A DNA stretch of 64,000 nucleotides, taken from assembly GCF_023656515.1 (NCBI RefSeq), contig NZ_JAMOFV010000006.1, positions 3,704,036-3,768,035 on the forward strand. The letters run 5' to 3'. The notes under the pieces are model-generated. The model saw only the letters and a list, made by a program, of their open reading frames with translations. It did not search any database and was not told where the DNA came from. Every line of letters starts with the position of its first letter. The first letter of the stretch is position 1. The stretch is from Clostridium swellfunianum. GTDB taxonomy: Bacteria > Bacillota > Clostridia > Clostridiales > Clostridiaceae. Shown piece by piece: positions 42,791 to 52,621 of the stretch. Both the position numbers and the translations under genes were made by a program.

Positions 42791-43480
42791 GTGCTTAAAT
42801 ATAATGTTTTAGTAGTTGATGATGACGAAAGTATAAGAGAATCAATTGAAATATATTTAAAAAATGAAGGAATAAGAGTGATTGAAGCTTGTAATGGGGT
42901 AAAGGCTTTGGAAGCATTAAAACAAGATGAAATTCATCTTGTTTTAATGGATATTATGATGCCTGAAATGGATGGAATAAGAGCAACTTTTAAGATTAGA
43001 GAGAGCAGAAACATTCCTATTATAATGCTTTCAGCAAAATCGGAAGATACAGACAAGATACTTGGACTAAATGTAGGGGCGGATGATTACTTAACAAAAC
43101 CATTTAACCCTCTAGAACTAGTAGCGAGGGTTAAAGCTCAACTGAGAAGATACACAAATTTTGGTTATTTTAAAGAGGAAGATGAGATACAGATAAGAGG
43201 TGTCATTTTAAATAGAAATACAAAAACCGTAATGGTAAATGGGGATGAAGTAAATTTAACTCCTATCGAATATAAAGTATTAGAACTTCTTATGGAAAAC
43301 AAGGGTAAGGTGTTTTCTATAGCTGAAATCTATACAAGAGCGTGGAATGAACCTTTTTACAATGGTGAAAATACTGTATCTGTTCATATAAGAAGACTAA
43401 GAGAAAAAATTGAAATCAACCCAAGTGAACCTGAATATATCAAGGTGGTGTGGGGAATTGGATATAAATTTGAAAAATAG
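42791..43480 (+). CDS. OmpR-family response regulator (VanR-like)
   Basis: 229 residues. Receiver with acidic pocket VVDDD (8-12), phospho-acceptor D54 (LMDIMMPEMDG) and K in LTKPF; OmpR winged helix with VNLTPIEYKVLELLMENKGK and VSVHIRRLREKIE. GTG 42791 with GAGGGG nine bases upstream is chosen; GTG 42782 lies too close to the site. It overlaps the kinase gene by 11 bp. Confidence 0.92.
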   Translation: MLKYNVLVVDDDESIRESIEIYLKNEGIRVIEACNGVKALEALKQDEIHLVLMDIMMPEMDGIRATFKIRESRNIPIIMLSAKSEDTDKILGLNVGADDYLTKPFNPLELVARVKAQLRRYTNFGYFKEEDEIQIRGVILNRNTKTVMVNGDEVNLTPIEYKVLELLMENKGKVFSIAEIYTRAWNEPFYNGENTVSVHIRRLREKIEINPSEPEYIKVVWGIGYKFEK

Positions 43481-45389
43481 GTATGTATATTGGACAGTCT
43501 TTATTATAAGTATATATTTATTTGCAGTTGCAATACTTTCTAGTTTTGATTTCATAAAATATAGAGAATTTGCTGCGAAGAACTTCTATTATAAAAGTTA
43601 TCATTTCACCTTAGAATTGTTGAATTATTTTGAGGGTGTAGAGATTTTAGTTAAGGATAATAAGGAGGCTTTACAGAGTAATTCATACTATGAGAGTATT
43701 AAAAATAAAGTGGATTCAAAGCAAACTTTAAGATACTATATGAAAGATAGGAACAGTGGAGAGATATATACTAACATTAATGAGACAAATGACATCGAAG
43801 ATTATATAAATCAATATGCCATCCATGTAGAAAAGTTTCCTAAGGCTGATAAAAGTAAAGGCGAATTAGAAATTATTAACAAATGGTTTAAAGTAAATAA
43901 CTATGAAGGTAGTTTAATTTTTATTAAAACAGCAAGTGGATATAGTAAAATGGAGAATGATTATATCTATTACAACTCTATAAGAGAAAGAGTTATACTA
44001 GAGGCAATTTTAGGAAGCATATCATTAGCAGCTGGAATATTTTTAGTTATATTTTTAAGGGTGAAATTAAGTTATAAGAGTACTTATATAAAAATAGAAC
44101 GTAAATATCAAAAAATACCATTAGACTCAAGAATAGGTATGTTTTTTGTGGTTAGCGTTATTATGGAACTTTATTTGGATAAAGTGATTTTTTTTTATAA
44201 GCCTATTAGTATAAGACAGTTTTTAATACTTAACATAGTAGGGGTATATTCTTTATATCTTATAGTCAATATACACTCTGTACTAAGATTACTACGTGAT
44301 AAAGAAGAGTTATCAAAACAGTTAAAGAGAAGTACAGTACACCAAGTTATATCTTTAACTCGAGGGGCTTTAAAAGTTAAGGGTACTATGAAAAGAGAGC
44401 TTTTAGTGTATGCTTCTACTATCTTATTTGGAGTATCCTTTTGCTTCATTTTGATAGGATTGGCTGATAGGAATAGTATAATTGTTGTTCTTTCGCTTAT
44501 TTATATAATAGCCTATTTACTGATAGTACCTATAAATATATTAACAAGAGCAGCAGCCTTAAATAATATAATAAATGGAACAGACGCTATAGCCTCTGGA
44601 GATTTAGACTATTTCATAGAAGAAACTGGTGAACATGATTTTTTAAAGATATCTCAAAATATTAATAGCATGAAGGAAAGCTTTAAGAAATCTGTTGAAA
44701 GTCAGTTGAAAAGTGAAAGACTTAAAACTGAACTTATAACCAATGTATCACATGATCTTAAAACACCTTTGACTTCAATAATAAACTATGTAAGTCTATT
44801 AAAAAAGGATAATATACCTCAAGAACAGTATAAAAGGTATATTGATGTTTTAGATAAGAAAACTCAACGGTTAAAAATACTTATAGACGATCTTTTTGAA
44901 GCCTCTAAAGTTACTAGCGGTGCAATTGAGCTTAATATTGAAAAAATTGATATTGCATCTCTTTTAAGGCAGGCTCTAGGAGAGTTTGAAGATAAAATAA
45001 GCAAATCTTCTTTAGATTTTAGAGTAAATATTCCTGTAGAAGAAGTGAACTTAAATTTAGATGGAAAAAGAACATGGAGAGTATTTCAAAATTTAATAAG
45101 CAATGTATTAAAATACTCTTATTCTAACTCAAGGGTATATATTCATTTATTTGAACAAAGCAACAAGGTAGTAATAACGATAAAGAATATGTCTTCATAT
45201 GAAATGGATTTTGATGTTAATGAAATTTTTGAAAGATTTAAGAGGGGAGAAAAGGCTAGAAATACTGAAGGTTCTGGGTTAGGGTTATCCATTGCAAAAA
45301 GTATAGTAGAATTGCAATGCGGTCAGATGAAAATTGACATTGACGGTGATTTATTTAAAGTGACAGTGGAGTTTAAAAAGAATACCTAA
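43470..45389 (+). CDS. Sensor histidine kinase with unusual multi-helix N-terminus
   Basis: 639 residues from TTG 43470; the ORF is open further up, within the regulator gene. Helix 1 (residues 6-28) is followed by a ~140-residue extracytoplasmic region, a helix near 178, and a further block of about five helices (270-400) before a HAMP-like linker. The H-box is LITNVSHDLKTPLTSIINYV; the ATPase has ISNVLKYSYSNSRVY and EGSGLGLSIAKSIV. Many VanS kinases have one or two helices only, so the large membrane module is notable. It pairs with the regulator and may sense the same stress as the CHAP-like protein. Confidence 0.88.
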   Translation: MKNRYVYWTVFIISIYLFAVAILSSFDFIKYREFAAKNFYYKSYHFTLELLNYFEGVEILVKDNKEALQSNSYYESIKNKVDSKQTLRYYMKDRNSGEIYTNINETNDIEDYINQYAIHVEKFPKADKSKGELEIINKWFKVNNYEGSLIFIKTASGYSKMENDYIYYNSIRERVILEAILGSISLAAGIFLVIFLRVKLSYKSTYIKIERKYQKIPLDSRIGMFFVVSVIMELYLDKVIFFYKPISIRQFLILNIVGVYSLYLIVNIHSVLRLLRDKEELSKQLKRSTVHQVISLTRGALKVKGTMKRELLVYASTILFGVSFCFILIGLADRNSIIVVLSLIYIIAYLLIVPINILTRAAALNNIINGTDAIASGDLDYFIEETGEHDFLKISQNINSMKESFKKSVESQLKSERLKTELITNVSHDLKTPLTSIINYVSLLKKDNIPQEQYKRYIDVLDKKTQRLKILIDDLFEASKVTSGAIELNIEKIDIASLLRQALGEFEDKISKSSLDFRVNIPVEEVNLNLDGKRTWRVFQNLISNVLKYSYSNSRVYIHLFEQSNKVVITIKNMSSYEMDFDVNEIFERFKRGEKARNTEGSGLGLSIAKSIVELQCGQMKIDIDGDLFKVTVEFKKNT

Positions 45390-45416
45390 AGTAAAGAGAT
45401 TAAATAATATAAAATG

Positions 45417-45454
45417 GCTAGTGAATCATATACAGATTTCACTAGCTCTTTTAT
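45417..45454. terminator. Bidirectional terminator
   Basis: GCTAGTGAA and TTCACTAGC form a stem between convergent kinase and VTT genes, with T-rich DNA after it. Confidence 0.75.
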
Positions 45455-46138
45455 TTATGCAGCCCTAAACTTAAAAGTATTTACAATTGTTTCTTCAATT
45501 TTGCTGCTGTATTTCATTATTACAAAGGAGCCTGTAATAATCAGTACCCAACCCCACCAGGTAAGAGAGATAGTTCCTGCTCCTACTAAGGCAGACCCCC
45601 AAATACCCCAGGGCCTTGTAAGAATCATAATGACAAAGAATTTTCTAAAAGAAATTTTGCTTAGCCCAGCTAAAAGACATAGAGCATCATCAGGGAAAAA
45701 AGGTAGAAAAAACATTACTATTAAAAGGCCAGTGCCTTTTTTTTCTATTAAGCTTCCGTATTTATCAGAAACTTTACTGCTTACAAGCTTATCTGTAATT
45801 GGTTTACCAAATTTCTTAGCAAGCATAAATGCAGCTGAAGAACCTGTCATGGTAGCTAAAAGGCTAATAGAAAATGCCTGCCACATGCCTAGTATGGCTG
45901 CACCTGCAGCAGCAGTTACATTGTTTGGAATAGGAGCCAAAATTGAAGCTGAAAACTGTATAATGAAAAAAACAATATAGGATTTTTTTCCAAACCCTTT
46001 GATGTAATTTTTAAAGGCTTCAGCAGAGGTAAAATAATTTAATACATCTCTTGAACTTAGGTAAACTATAGCTCCGATAACAGCAGTTATTATTAATGAC
46101 CATAAACAAAACTTCAATTTGCTTTTATTATTATTCAT
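45455..46138 (-). CDS. TVP38/TMEM64 (VTT domain) membrane protein
   Basis: 227 residues with six hydrophobic segments. APIPNNVTAAAGAAILGMWQ and GSSAAFMLAKKFGKP, then FFLPFFPDDALCLLAGLSKI and RPWGIWGSALVGAG, are the VTT/DedA superfamily core with two re-entrant loops. Such proteins are thought to scramble or move lipid or other small molecules; the function of this branch is not settled. It is monocistronic. Confidence 0.88.
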   Translation of the reverse strand: MNNNKSKLKFCLWSLIITAVIGAIVYLSSRDVLNYFTSAEAFKNYIKGFGKKSYIVFFIIQFSASILAPIPNNVTAAAGAAILGMWQAFSISLLATMTGSSAAFMLAKKFGKPITDKLVSSKVSDKYGSLIEKKGTGLLIVMFFLPFFPDDALCLLAGLSKISFRKFFVIMILTRPWGIWGSALVGAGTISLTWWGWVLIITGSFVIMKYSSKIEETIVNTFKFRAA

Positions 46139-46259
46139 AAATCCATCTCAACTCTCTTACGTATTTTACAATCTGATATTAATTATGAGGTGTAAAACTT
46201 AAGAAATAGGCTTGCAATTCTTTAAGAATATCTTAAATTTATCTGAGGATTATAAAAAA

Positions 46260-46299
46260 ACAAAAAGAAGTCTGTTTCTTGGCACAGACTTCTTTTTGT
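46260..46299. terminator. Strong symmetric stem-loop
   Basis: ACAAAAAGAAGTCTGT and ACAGACTTCTTTTTGT form a perfect 16-bp stem around TTCTTGGC, with T and A runs on either strand. It lies downstream of the MATE gene (reverse strand) by ~325 bp. Confidence 0.85.
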
Positions 46300-46623
46300 T
46301 AAATTGAGCTTTGGGATGTGATTTTGAAAAAAACACTTTATATTAGTCAATTATAAGGGTAGATTGTTTAATAACTGACTACGTATATATTGTAATACAT
46401 AATTGTGTAGCAATTATGAAGAAAATTATAATGTTTAAAGAATTTATCACCTCTCCTTAACTAATTTTAAGCATTTAAATTATAGCTGCTTAAGTTAATT
46501 ATAATTGTGTATGTTGTGCATTTTGTGTATATATGAAATATGTTTGTGATGTTTAGTATATTATAGAGTTATGTAGATAATATGAAGATTAAGTGTGTAA
46601 GTTTTTACATGTCCTCGACTCTT
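46300..46623. other. AT-rich intergenic region, no supported gene
   Basis: It is very AT-rich with scattered TGTGTA repeats. On the minus strand AAGGAGAGGTG precedes GTG 46451 and a 23-codon hydrophobic ORF, but the spacing is only two bases. Nothing else was recognised. Confidence 0.4.
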
Positions 46624-48003
46624 TTATGCTTCATTTTCAAAAACATAAGTCTTCTTAATGGGCAGTCTGGATTTGTTTTTTAGCTTGTATAATGCAGCTA
46701 TTAGAAAAACTGCTGATAGCAAACAGGAAAAGAAATCAGAAACTGCGCCGGTAAGCCAAACACCTTTAAGCTTATAAAAATACGGCAAAATAAAAAGTAG
46801 AGGAATTTGGAAAAGTAGCTGCTTTGCCAGACTCAAAAATATAGAAATTTTTGCACTACCGATAGCTTCAAAATACTCGATTTTTTGAAGGCTTGACAGT
46901 GGAAGCACGAGTAAGAACAGCCTCATTCCAAAGGCACCTGCCTTAACAAGCTCCTGACTCTTCCCAGCAAACAAGGAGAAAAGCTGTGTTTGAAACAGCA
47001 TTAAAATTATAAAACCTATGGTGGTTATGTATGTACCGGAGAGCAGTGCTAGACCCACTGTTTTTTTCACTCTCTGATAATTCCCTGCTCCATAATTGTA
47101 GCCTAAAATTGGCTGCATGCCTTGATTAATTCCTATAACAGGGAGAAGTACAAGCATCATTAAGGCTTGTATTATTCCAAGGGACGCAACAGCATAGTTA
47201 CCTCCGTAAGAATATAAGCTTTTGTTTAAGATCACCATTGTTGCACTGGAAACCAGCTGAGCTAAAAAGGAAGCCATGCCAATTGAAAGTATCTGAATTA
47301 AGATAGCTGTGTCAGGAAAAACAGCTTTAAAGCTCAACCTTAGTACACTGTTCTTACCTGCAAAATATAGTAAAAGCCATATGGATACAATGCCTTGTGA
47401 GCAAAGTGTTGCTAAGGCAGAACCTGCTATTCCAAGCTTTAGAATGAAGATAAAAGCAGGGTTTAAAATAAAATTCAAAAGAGCGCTAGAAAGCATGGTA
47501 AGCATAGAAAGCTTTGGATTACCCTCAGCCCTGCAGGCTCCTATAAGTATGTGAGCCAAGGTTTGAAAGGGTATTCCAAATAAAGATATGATGAAAAACT
47601 GCCTTGCCAGAGGCAATATTTCATCTTTCGCTCCAAATAGAGAAAGCAGCTGCTCCTTAAATAGAAGTCCAAGTAAAATCAAGAGTAAGGAAACTGCTAC
47701 TGCAAGAAGCATAGCATTTCCAATAGCTTTTTCAGCCTGGGACTTATCATTTTGTCCAAGCTTTAGAGATATTGTTACTGAAGTACCAACTCCAATGAGT
47801 AGACTAAAGGCCATAACTGTAATAAGCATAGGGCGTACAACTGTGGCCGCAGAAATTCCCAGTATGCCAATAGCTTTACTTAAAAACAGCCTATCTATAA
47901 AATCATACAAGGCATTTGCCGTCATACCAATCACTGCTGGCACGGAGAATTTCAGCAGCAATTTCCCGCAGCTCTCCACCCCAAGCATCTTTGAATTATT
48001 CAT
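46624..48003 (-). CDS. MATE-family multidrug efflux transporter
   Basis: 459 residues, twelve helices. Two MatE halves are visible: SVPAVIGMTANALYDFIDRL and ISLKLGQNDKSQAEKAIGNA in the first, SIGMASFLAQLVSSATMVIL and LGYNYGAGNYQRVKKTVGLA in the second. This NorM/DinF-like exporter uses a Na+ or H+ gradient to expel drugs. It is monocistronic and divergent from the AI-2E-type gene. Confidence 0.92.
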   Translation of the reverse strand: MNNSKMLGVESCGKLLLKFSVPAVIGMTANALYDFIDRLFLSKAIGILGISAATVVRPMLITVMAFSLLIGVGTSVTISLKLGQNDKSQAEKAIGNAMLLAVAVSLLLILLGLLFKEQLLSLFGAKDEILPLARQFFIISLFGIPFQTLAHILIGACRAEGNPKLSMLTMLSSALLNFILNPAFIFILKLGIAGSALATLCSQGIVSIWLLLYFAGKNSVLRLSFKAVFPDTAILIQILSIGMASFLAQLVSSATMVILNKSLYSYGGNYAVASLGIIQALMMLVLLPVIGINQGMQPILGYNYGAGNYQRVKKTVGLALLSGTYITTIGFIILMLFQTQLFSLFAGKSQELVKAGAFGMRLFLLVLPLSSLQKIEYFEAIGSAKISIFLSLAKQLLFQIPLLFILPYFYKLKGVWLTGAVSDFFSCLLSAVFLIAALYKLKNKSRLPIKKTYVFENEA

Positions 48004-48144
48004 ATTTTCCCCCTCATATAATTGTTAAGCTTGCTAACTTCTTAGTCAGACTTTATAATTATTTTATTAGATGGAAGTTATTTGTATGACTTGACTATTA
48101 AAGAACTTGCATACATGTGACTATAAATGAGGGGAGTTTGAGAA

Positions 48145-49317
48145 ATGGATTATAGAAAAAGGGTAACTAGTATAGCCAAATATCTCATATTAGCGGCGTG
48201 TCTAGTACTAGTAGTGAAATATTCTGAAGGGATTTTTGGAGAATTAAAAGGTGTTTTTAGCGCAGTATTACCGCTGATTTCAGGGCTTGCGGTGGCTTAT
48301 GTTTTAAATATACTCATGAAGAAGCTGGAAAAGGTATACTTTCCAAAATCAAAAAATAAATTTGTAATAAAATCAAGAAGAGCTGTTTGCATTCTATTAT
48401 CTTTATTATTGATTCTTGCCATAATAATAATAATAGCATTAATAGTTATTCCACAGTTAGTAAATGCAATTTCTGTAATTGCTTCAGGTATTCCAGGCAC
48501 TTTGAATAATATTAAGAAATTCATAGAAGCTAGCAGTGATAAGTCTGAAATTATAGGTAAAGCCTTGGCTACTCTTCACATAGATATAGATGGAATTATT
48601 AAAAACGCAATATCATTTGCATCAGGTGTGCTTGGTGGCTTAATGAATTCAACCTTATTATTCGTTGCTTCGTTCACAAGCGGATTGCTGAACTTTATTA
48701 TCATACTTACCTTTGCTATTTATGTTCTTGCTAATAAGGAAAAATTAGCTGCACAAATAAGAAAGGTAATGAAAGCCTTTTTAAAAGATAAAAGCATAGA
48801 AAAAGTAAATTATGTAGCTGATGTGACGAATACAGCATTTTCAAGCTTTATTGCTGGGCAATGTATAGAAGCCATTATTCTCGGTGGACTGTGTACTTTG
48901 GGAATGTTCATATTTAGATTTCCTTATGCGGCTACAGTTGGAGCTTTCATTAGTGCAACTTCACTTATTCCAATATTAGGTGCATATTTAGGTGCAGCTT
49001 TAGGGGCTTTTATGATTTTAACAATCAGCCCAATCAAAGCTTTACTGTTTTTACTATTTATAACTATACTGCAGCAATTAGAGAACAATCTCATTTACCC
49101 AAAGGTAGTTGGTTCAAGCATAGGACTGCCAGGAATTTGGGTGTTTGCGGCAATAACCATAGGTGGAGGATTAGGCGGAGTAATGGGGATGCTTTTAAGC
49201 GTACCTATTGCGGCAAGTATCTATAAGCTGCTTACCGACAAGGTAAACAGCAAGTTAGCATCTGGTGAAGAACCTTTGGAAGCTGAAGAAAACTTGGAGA
49301 CAGAAGAAAAGCAATAA
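48145..49317 (+). CDS. AI-2E family transporter (YdbI/TqsA-like)
   Basis: 390 residues, eight helices. PLISGLAVAYVLNILMKKLE, the IPQLVNAISVIASGIPGTLN soluble part, SFIAGQCIEAIILGGLCTLG and QLENNLIYPKVVGSSIGLPG are standard in order. The family moves various small molecules and ions; a link to AI-2 is shown only for some members. A strongly acidic C-terminal tail (EEPLEAEENLETEEK) is present. A perfect terminator follows. Confidence 0.9.
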   Translation: MDYRKRVTSIAKYLILAACLVLVVKYSEGIFGELKGVFSAVLPLISGLAVAYVLNILMKKLEKVYFPKSKNKFVIKSRRAVCILLSLLLILAIIIIIALIVIPQLVNAISVIASGIPGTLNNIKKFIEASSDKSEIIGKALATLHIDIDGIIKNAISFASGVLGGLMNSTLLFVASFTSGLLNFIIILTFAIYVLANKEKLAAQIRKVMKAFLKDKSIEKVNYVADVTNTAFSSFIAGQCIEAIILGGLCTLGMFIFRFPYAATVGAFISATSLIPILGAYLGAALGAFMILTISPIKALLFLLFITILQQLENNLIYPKVVGSSIGLPGIWVFAAITIGGGLGGVMGMLLSVPIAASIYKLLTDKVNSKLASGEEPLEAEENLETEEKQ

Positions 49318-49354
49318 CTGAATGAATATTTCACAAAAATAAAGTATAAAAAGT

Positions 49355-49394
49355 GGCTGTCTCAAAATATGCTAAACCATATTTTGAGACAGCC
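49355..49394. terminator. Perfect 17-bp stem terminator
   Basis: GGCTGTCTCAAAATATG and CATATTTTGAGACAGCC pair around CTAAAC. It separates convergent AI-2E and DUF4317 genes. Downstream base composition on the + strand has few Ts. Confidence 0.7.
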
Positions 49395-49404
49395 GTGTCT
49401 ATAG

Positions 49405-50733
49405 TTAAATCAAATCCTCCAAACCATTAACTGTAGCCTGCTCATTCTCGTCAATAGGAATGATTATGCATTTTTGACCATCAATTATTTGAGATTTTAT
49501 TTGTGGTATTTTTTCAGGTTTTACTTGAAGTATAACATCATAATTTGCAGCTCTTTTATCATCTTCGGAACTTGCAGCCTGAGTTTCTTCTAAGTCAGGT
49601 TCTAAGGCTTCTCCTGAAGTAGTATTATCCTCTAGATTCCTTTCTTCAGCAGCCTCTTGCTTAATTTCCTCAAGCCTATTTTGAAGTATTTCCACTTGCT
49701 TTTGCAGGTGTTCTTCCTTTTTTCTTTGGGCATTTGCTTTAAGTGCTTTTGAGTCAATTAAACTTTCTGCTAAAGGAAAATCATCACCAAAGTTCTCTAC
49801 GTAGGATTCTTCAATCTTAACTGTAACTTCTTCGGGAACTCCGCTTTCAATTAAGAGATTTTGTACAACCTTCTTTGTTAAGGTTATGGGTTCACAATCT
49901 GTATCTTCATAAGTAGAATTGTATTCTTCTATCATAATATTTAAGCTTTCCTGTATCTCCATAAAAGTCTTATCTGCCATAGCTTCATCAGCGCCTAAGG
50001 AATCTTTAATAATTGACTCAAAGGTTTCCTTTTGTATAGCAGCAGTTTGTCTTGAATAACAGCCTAAAGCATTTTCCATTAATTCAGGGTGTGTATCCTT
50101 TGGATTTTTTGTGTAATACATAATAGAGTTTACATCTGTGCTGCGGTCTATAAAAGCAGGAAAAATAAATCCATTGGAAGGAGCTTCAACCACCCAATCT
50201 CTAATACGGGCTTTTATTTTATTTTCCTCTTCAAAGTATCTAAGGCCAGGCTCTGAAAGTGAAACAGGGCATATTGCACAAAGCACGTATTCATACACTT
50301 CTTCAGATTCATCTATCTTTGAATTATCAGTGGTTTTGGTAATAATATCATAGGCATCGTGAAAAACAACTATTAGAAAATTACCCGTAAAATTATAATT
50401 ATCTATAATGGCTTTATAAAAACTGTCAAGAAGAGCATCATCCTTTAACTGGCTGCTTTTAAGCTGCATAAGGGAAATTTGACTCTCATTTATGAGCTCT
50501 TCATTAAGTGGAAAGTTAAGCTCTAGAATATTATTTCCAATAGTACCGGAAAGCACTTTTTTAGCTATTTCCAGGTATTTAAAGTATTCTTCCTCCTCTA
50601 AGTTCAGAAAGGTTTCTCTAAATTTAAGTATAATATGTTTCTCTCCATTAACATAGCAGCCGCACATTTTTGTGAAGGTGCAGTGATCTTTTTTTAAGCG
50701 TTTATTTAATTCAAGTATATCTTTTTTTCTCAT
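49405..50733 (-). CDS. DUF4317 domain protein
   Basis: 442 residues, cytosolic. MRKKDILELNKRLKKDHCTF with MCGCYVNGEKHIIL is the DUF4317 start; the N-terminal ~380 residues form the domain. A coiled-coil segment near 345-375 (AQRKKEEHLQKQVEILQNRL) precedes an acidic low-complexity part (EEERN... SSEDDKR). The family is found in Clostridia and has no assigned role. It is monocistronic. Confidence 0.85.
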   Translation of the reverse strand: MRKKDILELNKRLKKDHCTFTKMCGCYVNGEKHIILKFRETFLNLEEEEYFKYLEIAKKVLSGTIGNNILELNFPLNEELINESQISLMQLKSSQLKDDALLDSFYKAIIDNYNFTGNFLIVVFHDAYDIITKTTDNSKIDESEEVYEYVLCAICPVSLSEPGLRYFEEENKIKARIRDWVVEAPSNGFIFPAFIDRSTDVNSIMYYTKNPKDTHPELMENALGCYSRQTAAIQKETFESIIKDSLGADEAMADKTFMEIQESLNIMIEEYNSTYEDTDCEPITLTKKVVQNLLIESGVPEEVTVKIEESYVENFGDDFPLAESLIDSKALKANAQRKKEEHLQKQVEILQNRLEEIKQEAAEERNLEDNTTSGEALEPDLEETQAASSEDDKRAANYDVILQVKPEKIPQIKSQIIDGQKCIIIPIDENEQATVNGLEDLI

Positions 50734-50835
50734 ATATAAATTCCTCTATCTAGTATTTTATTTTTGAAGGTATAGGTTATCTTTATTAAGTATAATATTT
50801 TTTTTGCTTTAATCAAAGGTTTACTCAAAATATTT

Positions 50836-50871
50836 AAAAGGTATAAAACCAAATTTAGTTCTATACCTTTT
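50836..50871 (-). terminator. Terminator of the broken HAD gene
   Basis: AAAAGGTATA and TATACCTTTT pair. It lies just after the HAD stop on the reverse strand, where the A run becomes a U tail. Confidence 0.6.
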
Positions 50872-50894
50872 GTGTTATTAATTGCAGATGTTTT

Positions 50895-51587
50895 TTATGA
50901 ATTAAGCAGTAAAGCTTTAAGCTCAGTAAAATTAGAAATTTCATAGGTAGGTTTTATTGGTGTTTCATTTCTTATTTTATTAGGGTTGTACCAACATGTA
51001 TCTATACCAAAGTTAATTCCACCTTGTATATCAGACGTTAAGCTGTCTCCTACCATTAATACTTTACTTTTATCAGTATGATTAATATTCTTTAAAGCAT
51101 GTTCAAAGATTTTCGGGCTTGGCTTTGATATTGATATTTCCTCAGATATTACTATATCGTCAATGTATTTTGATATAATAGATTTTTTAATTCTTCTATT
51201 TTGAACTAAGGAAAGGCCATTAGTTACTATAGAAAGCTTGCAATATTTACTTAAATTCTCTATAAGATCTATACAATCATCATATAGAAAAGATGCATCG
51301 GCTAAATATTATATATATGATTTTGCAAAGCTAGTTTCATCAAAACATAAATTTAGTCGTTTCGATAATCTTTTAAATCTTTCTACTTTTAATTTTTCTT
51401 GCGTAATAAGTCCGTTTTCAAATTCTTTCCATAGAATTGTGTTTATTTCTTGATAGATTTTCAAATGATAACTTTCATCATATTCTATGCTAAACTCAAG
51501 CATTGTGGTTTTAAAGGCTTCGCGCTCAGATTTTTTGAAATCGTATAATGTTTCATCTGCATCAAATAATATTACTTCATATTTCAT
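50895..51587 (-). pseudogene. HAD-family phosphatase (YjjG-like), interrupted by one stop
   Basis: 231 codons from ATG 51587 (RBS GGAGGATATATT) to TAA 50895, with one internal TAA at 51309-51311. The text before the stop has FDADETLYDFKKSE (HAD motif I, D8 and D10) and ends FAKSYI; the text after continues in the same frame with YLADASFLYDDC, VTNGLS (motif II), KPSPKIFEHAL and GDSLTSDIQGG (motifs III/IV). YjjG-type enzymes dephosphorylate unusual nucleotides. A single sense-to-stop change explains it, or a sequencing error. Confidence 0.85.
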
Positions 51588-51692
51588 AATATATCCTCCA
51601 ACTTTTTTTGTGTTAAGCATAATACCTGCTAAAAAACGATTAATCCATTTACAAGTCTTTATAAATAAAATAATATATTTATAAATATTAGA

Positions 51693-51710
51693 ACATGACA
51701 TTAGTCATGT
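51693..51710. promoter_or_regulatory. Operator-like palindrome at the broken Crp gene
   Basis: ACATGAC-ATTA-GTCATGT, an inverted repeat of 7 bp. The core ATGACATNNGTCAT is shared with 34323-34338. It ends one base before the AGGAGG of the Crp-like gene, so binding would also hinder translation initiation or mark an autoregulatory site. Confidence 0.7.
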
Positions 51711-51720
51711 AGGAGGATAA

Positions 51721-52411
51721 ATGAGAAAAATAACAGATAAAATACTTTTAGACCAGTATATTAATAAGTGCAATATAAAAAAGATATTTGATGATGAAGT
51801 ATTAAAGTTTGTACAGCTTCATTTTTATGAAAAAGAAGAATTTATATTAGAATCAGGAGAACACCTTGAATATTACTATTTGCTTGTGGAGGGTAAAGTT
51901 AAAGTTTATTATCCTTTCGAAAATGGAAAGTCAATGCTTTTAAAATTCTATAAAGATTTTATTGCAATTGGAGATTTGGAACTTTTAAAGAATATTCCCC
52001 TACTTTGCGATGTTGATGCAGTAGAAGATACTTATCTGATAGCAATTCCTTCAGCAATACTTAGAGAAAAGTGTTTTAATAATGTAAAATTTTTGCATCA
52101 TTTAGTAGATTCTTTGAGTGAAAAGCTTTATGGAACTATTAATAATAGCTCCTATAATTTTTGTATATCCACTTATCAATAGGTTGTCTAGCTATTTAGT
52201 TGAGCATTTAATAGATGAGGAGTGTATAATTTTGAATTCATCATATGTAGATATTGCGCAATTTTTAGGCACAACATATAGACATTTAAACAGAACACTT
52301 AAGGAAACGGAATCAAAGTCAATCATAAAATGCGATGATAAAAAAATCTATATATTAGATATAGATGAGCTGAGAGAATTGGCTAAAAATATTTATATTA
52401 AACCACTTTAA
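51721..52411 (+). pseudogene. Crp/Fnr-type regulator (YeiL-like), frameshifted
   Basis: Frame 1 reads 153 codons from ATG 51721 and ends at 52182 after NNSSYNFCISTYQ. Frame 2, overlapping from 52118, carries the expected YPLINRLSSYLVEHL helix and a complete HTH, ending GTTYRHLNRTLKETESKS at 52411. The paralogue at 34387 reads INLLYPLENRLASYILA at the same place. Removing one T from the run of five near 52157-52161 restores a 230-residue protein. A +1 insertion has split the sensing beta-roll from the DNA-binding domain. The neighbouring HAD gene is broken too. Confidence 0.85.
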
Positions 52412-52621
52412 AATATTGCGATACACTAGGTTATAAGCGATAGAAAAATAATTTTAGTCTTCTTTTTGAACATAGTCAACAAATGACTCAAGATTTGCGG
52501 CATTAACTAACATGTTGCTACAAATTACGACTAATTTTTATTTTTTACCCCCCCTAAAATTTAATGCACCTACGTATAAATTCGTATGGTGTTAAAAAGA
52601 GGCATATAGGGAGGAAGTAAA

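Noticed and set aside
46386-46453. Short hydrophobic minus-strand ORF from GTG after AAGGAGAGGTG
   Set aside because: The ribosome-binding site is only two bases before the GTG, the frame has only 23 codons, and nothing indicates conservation.
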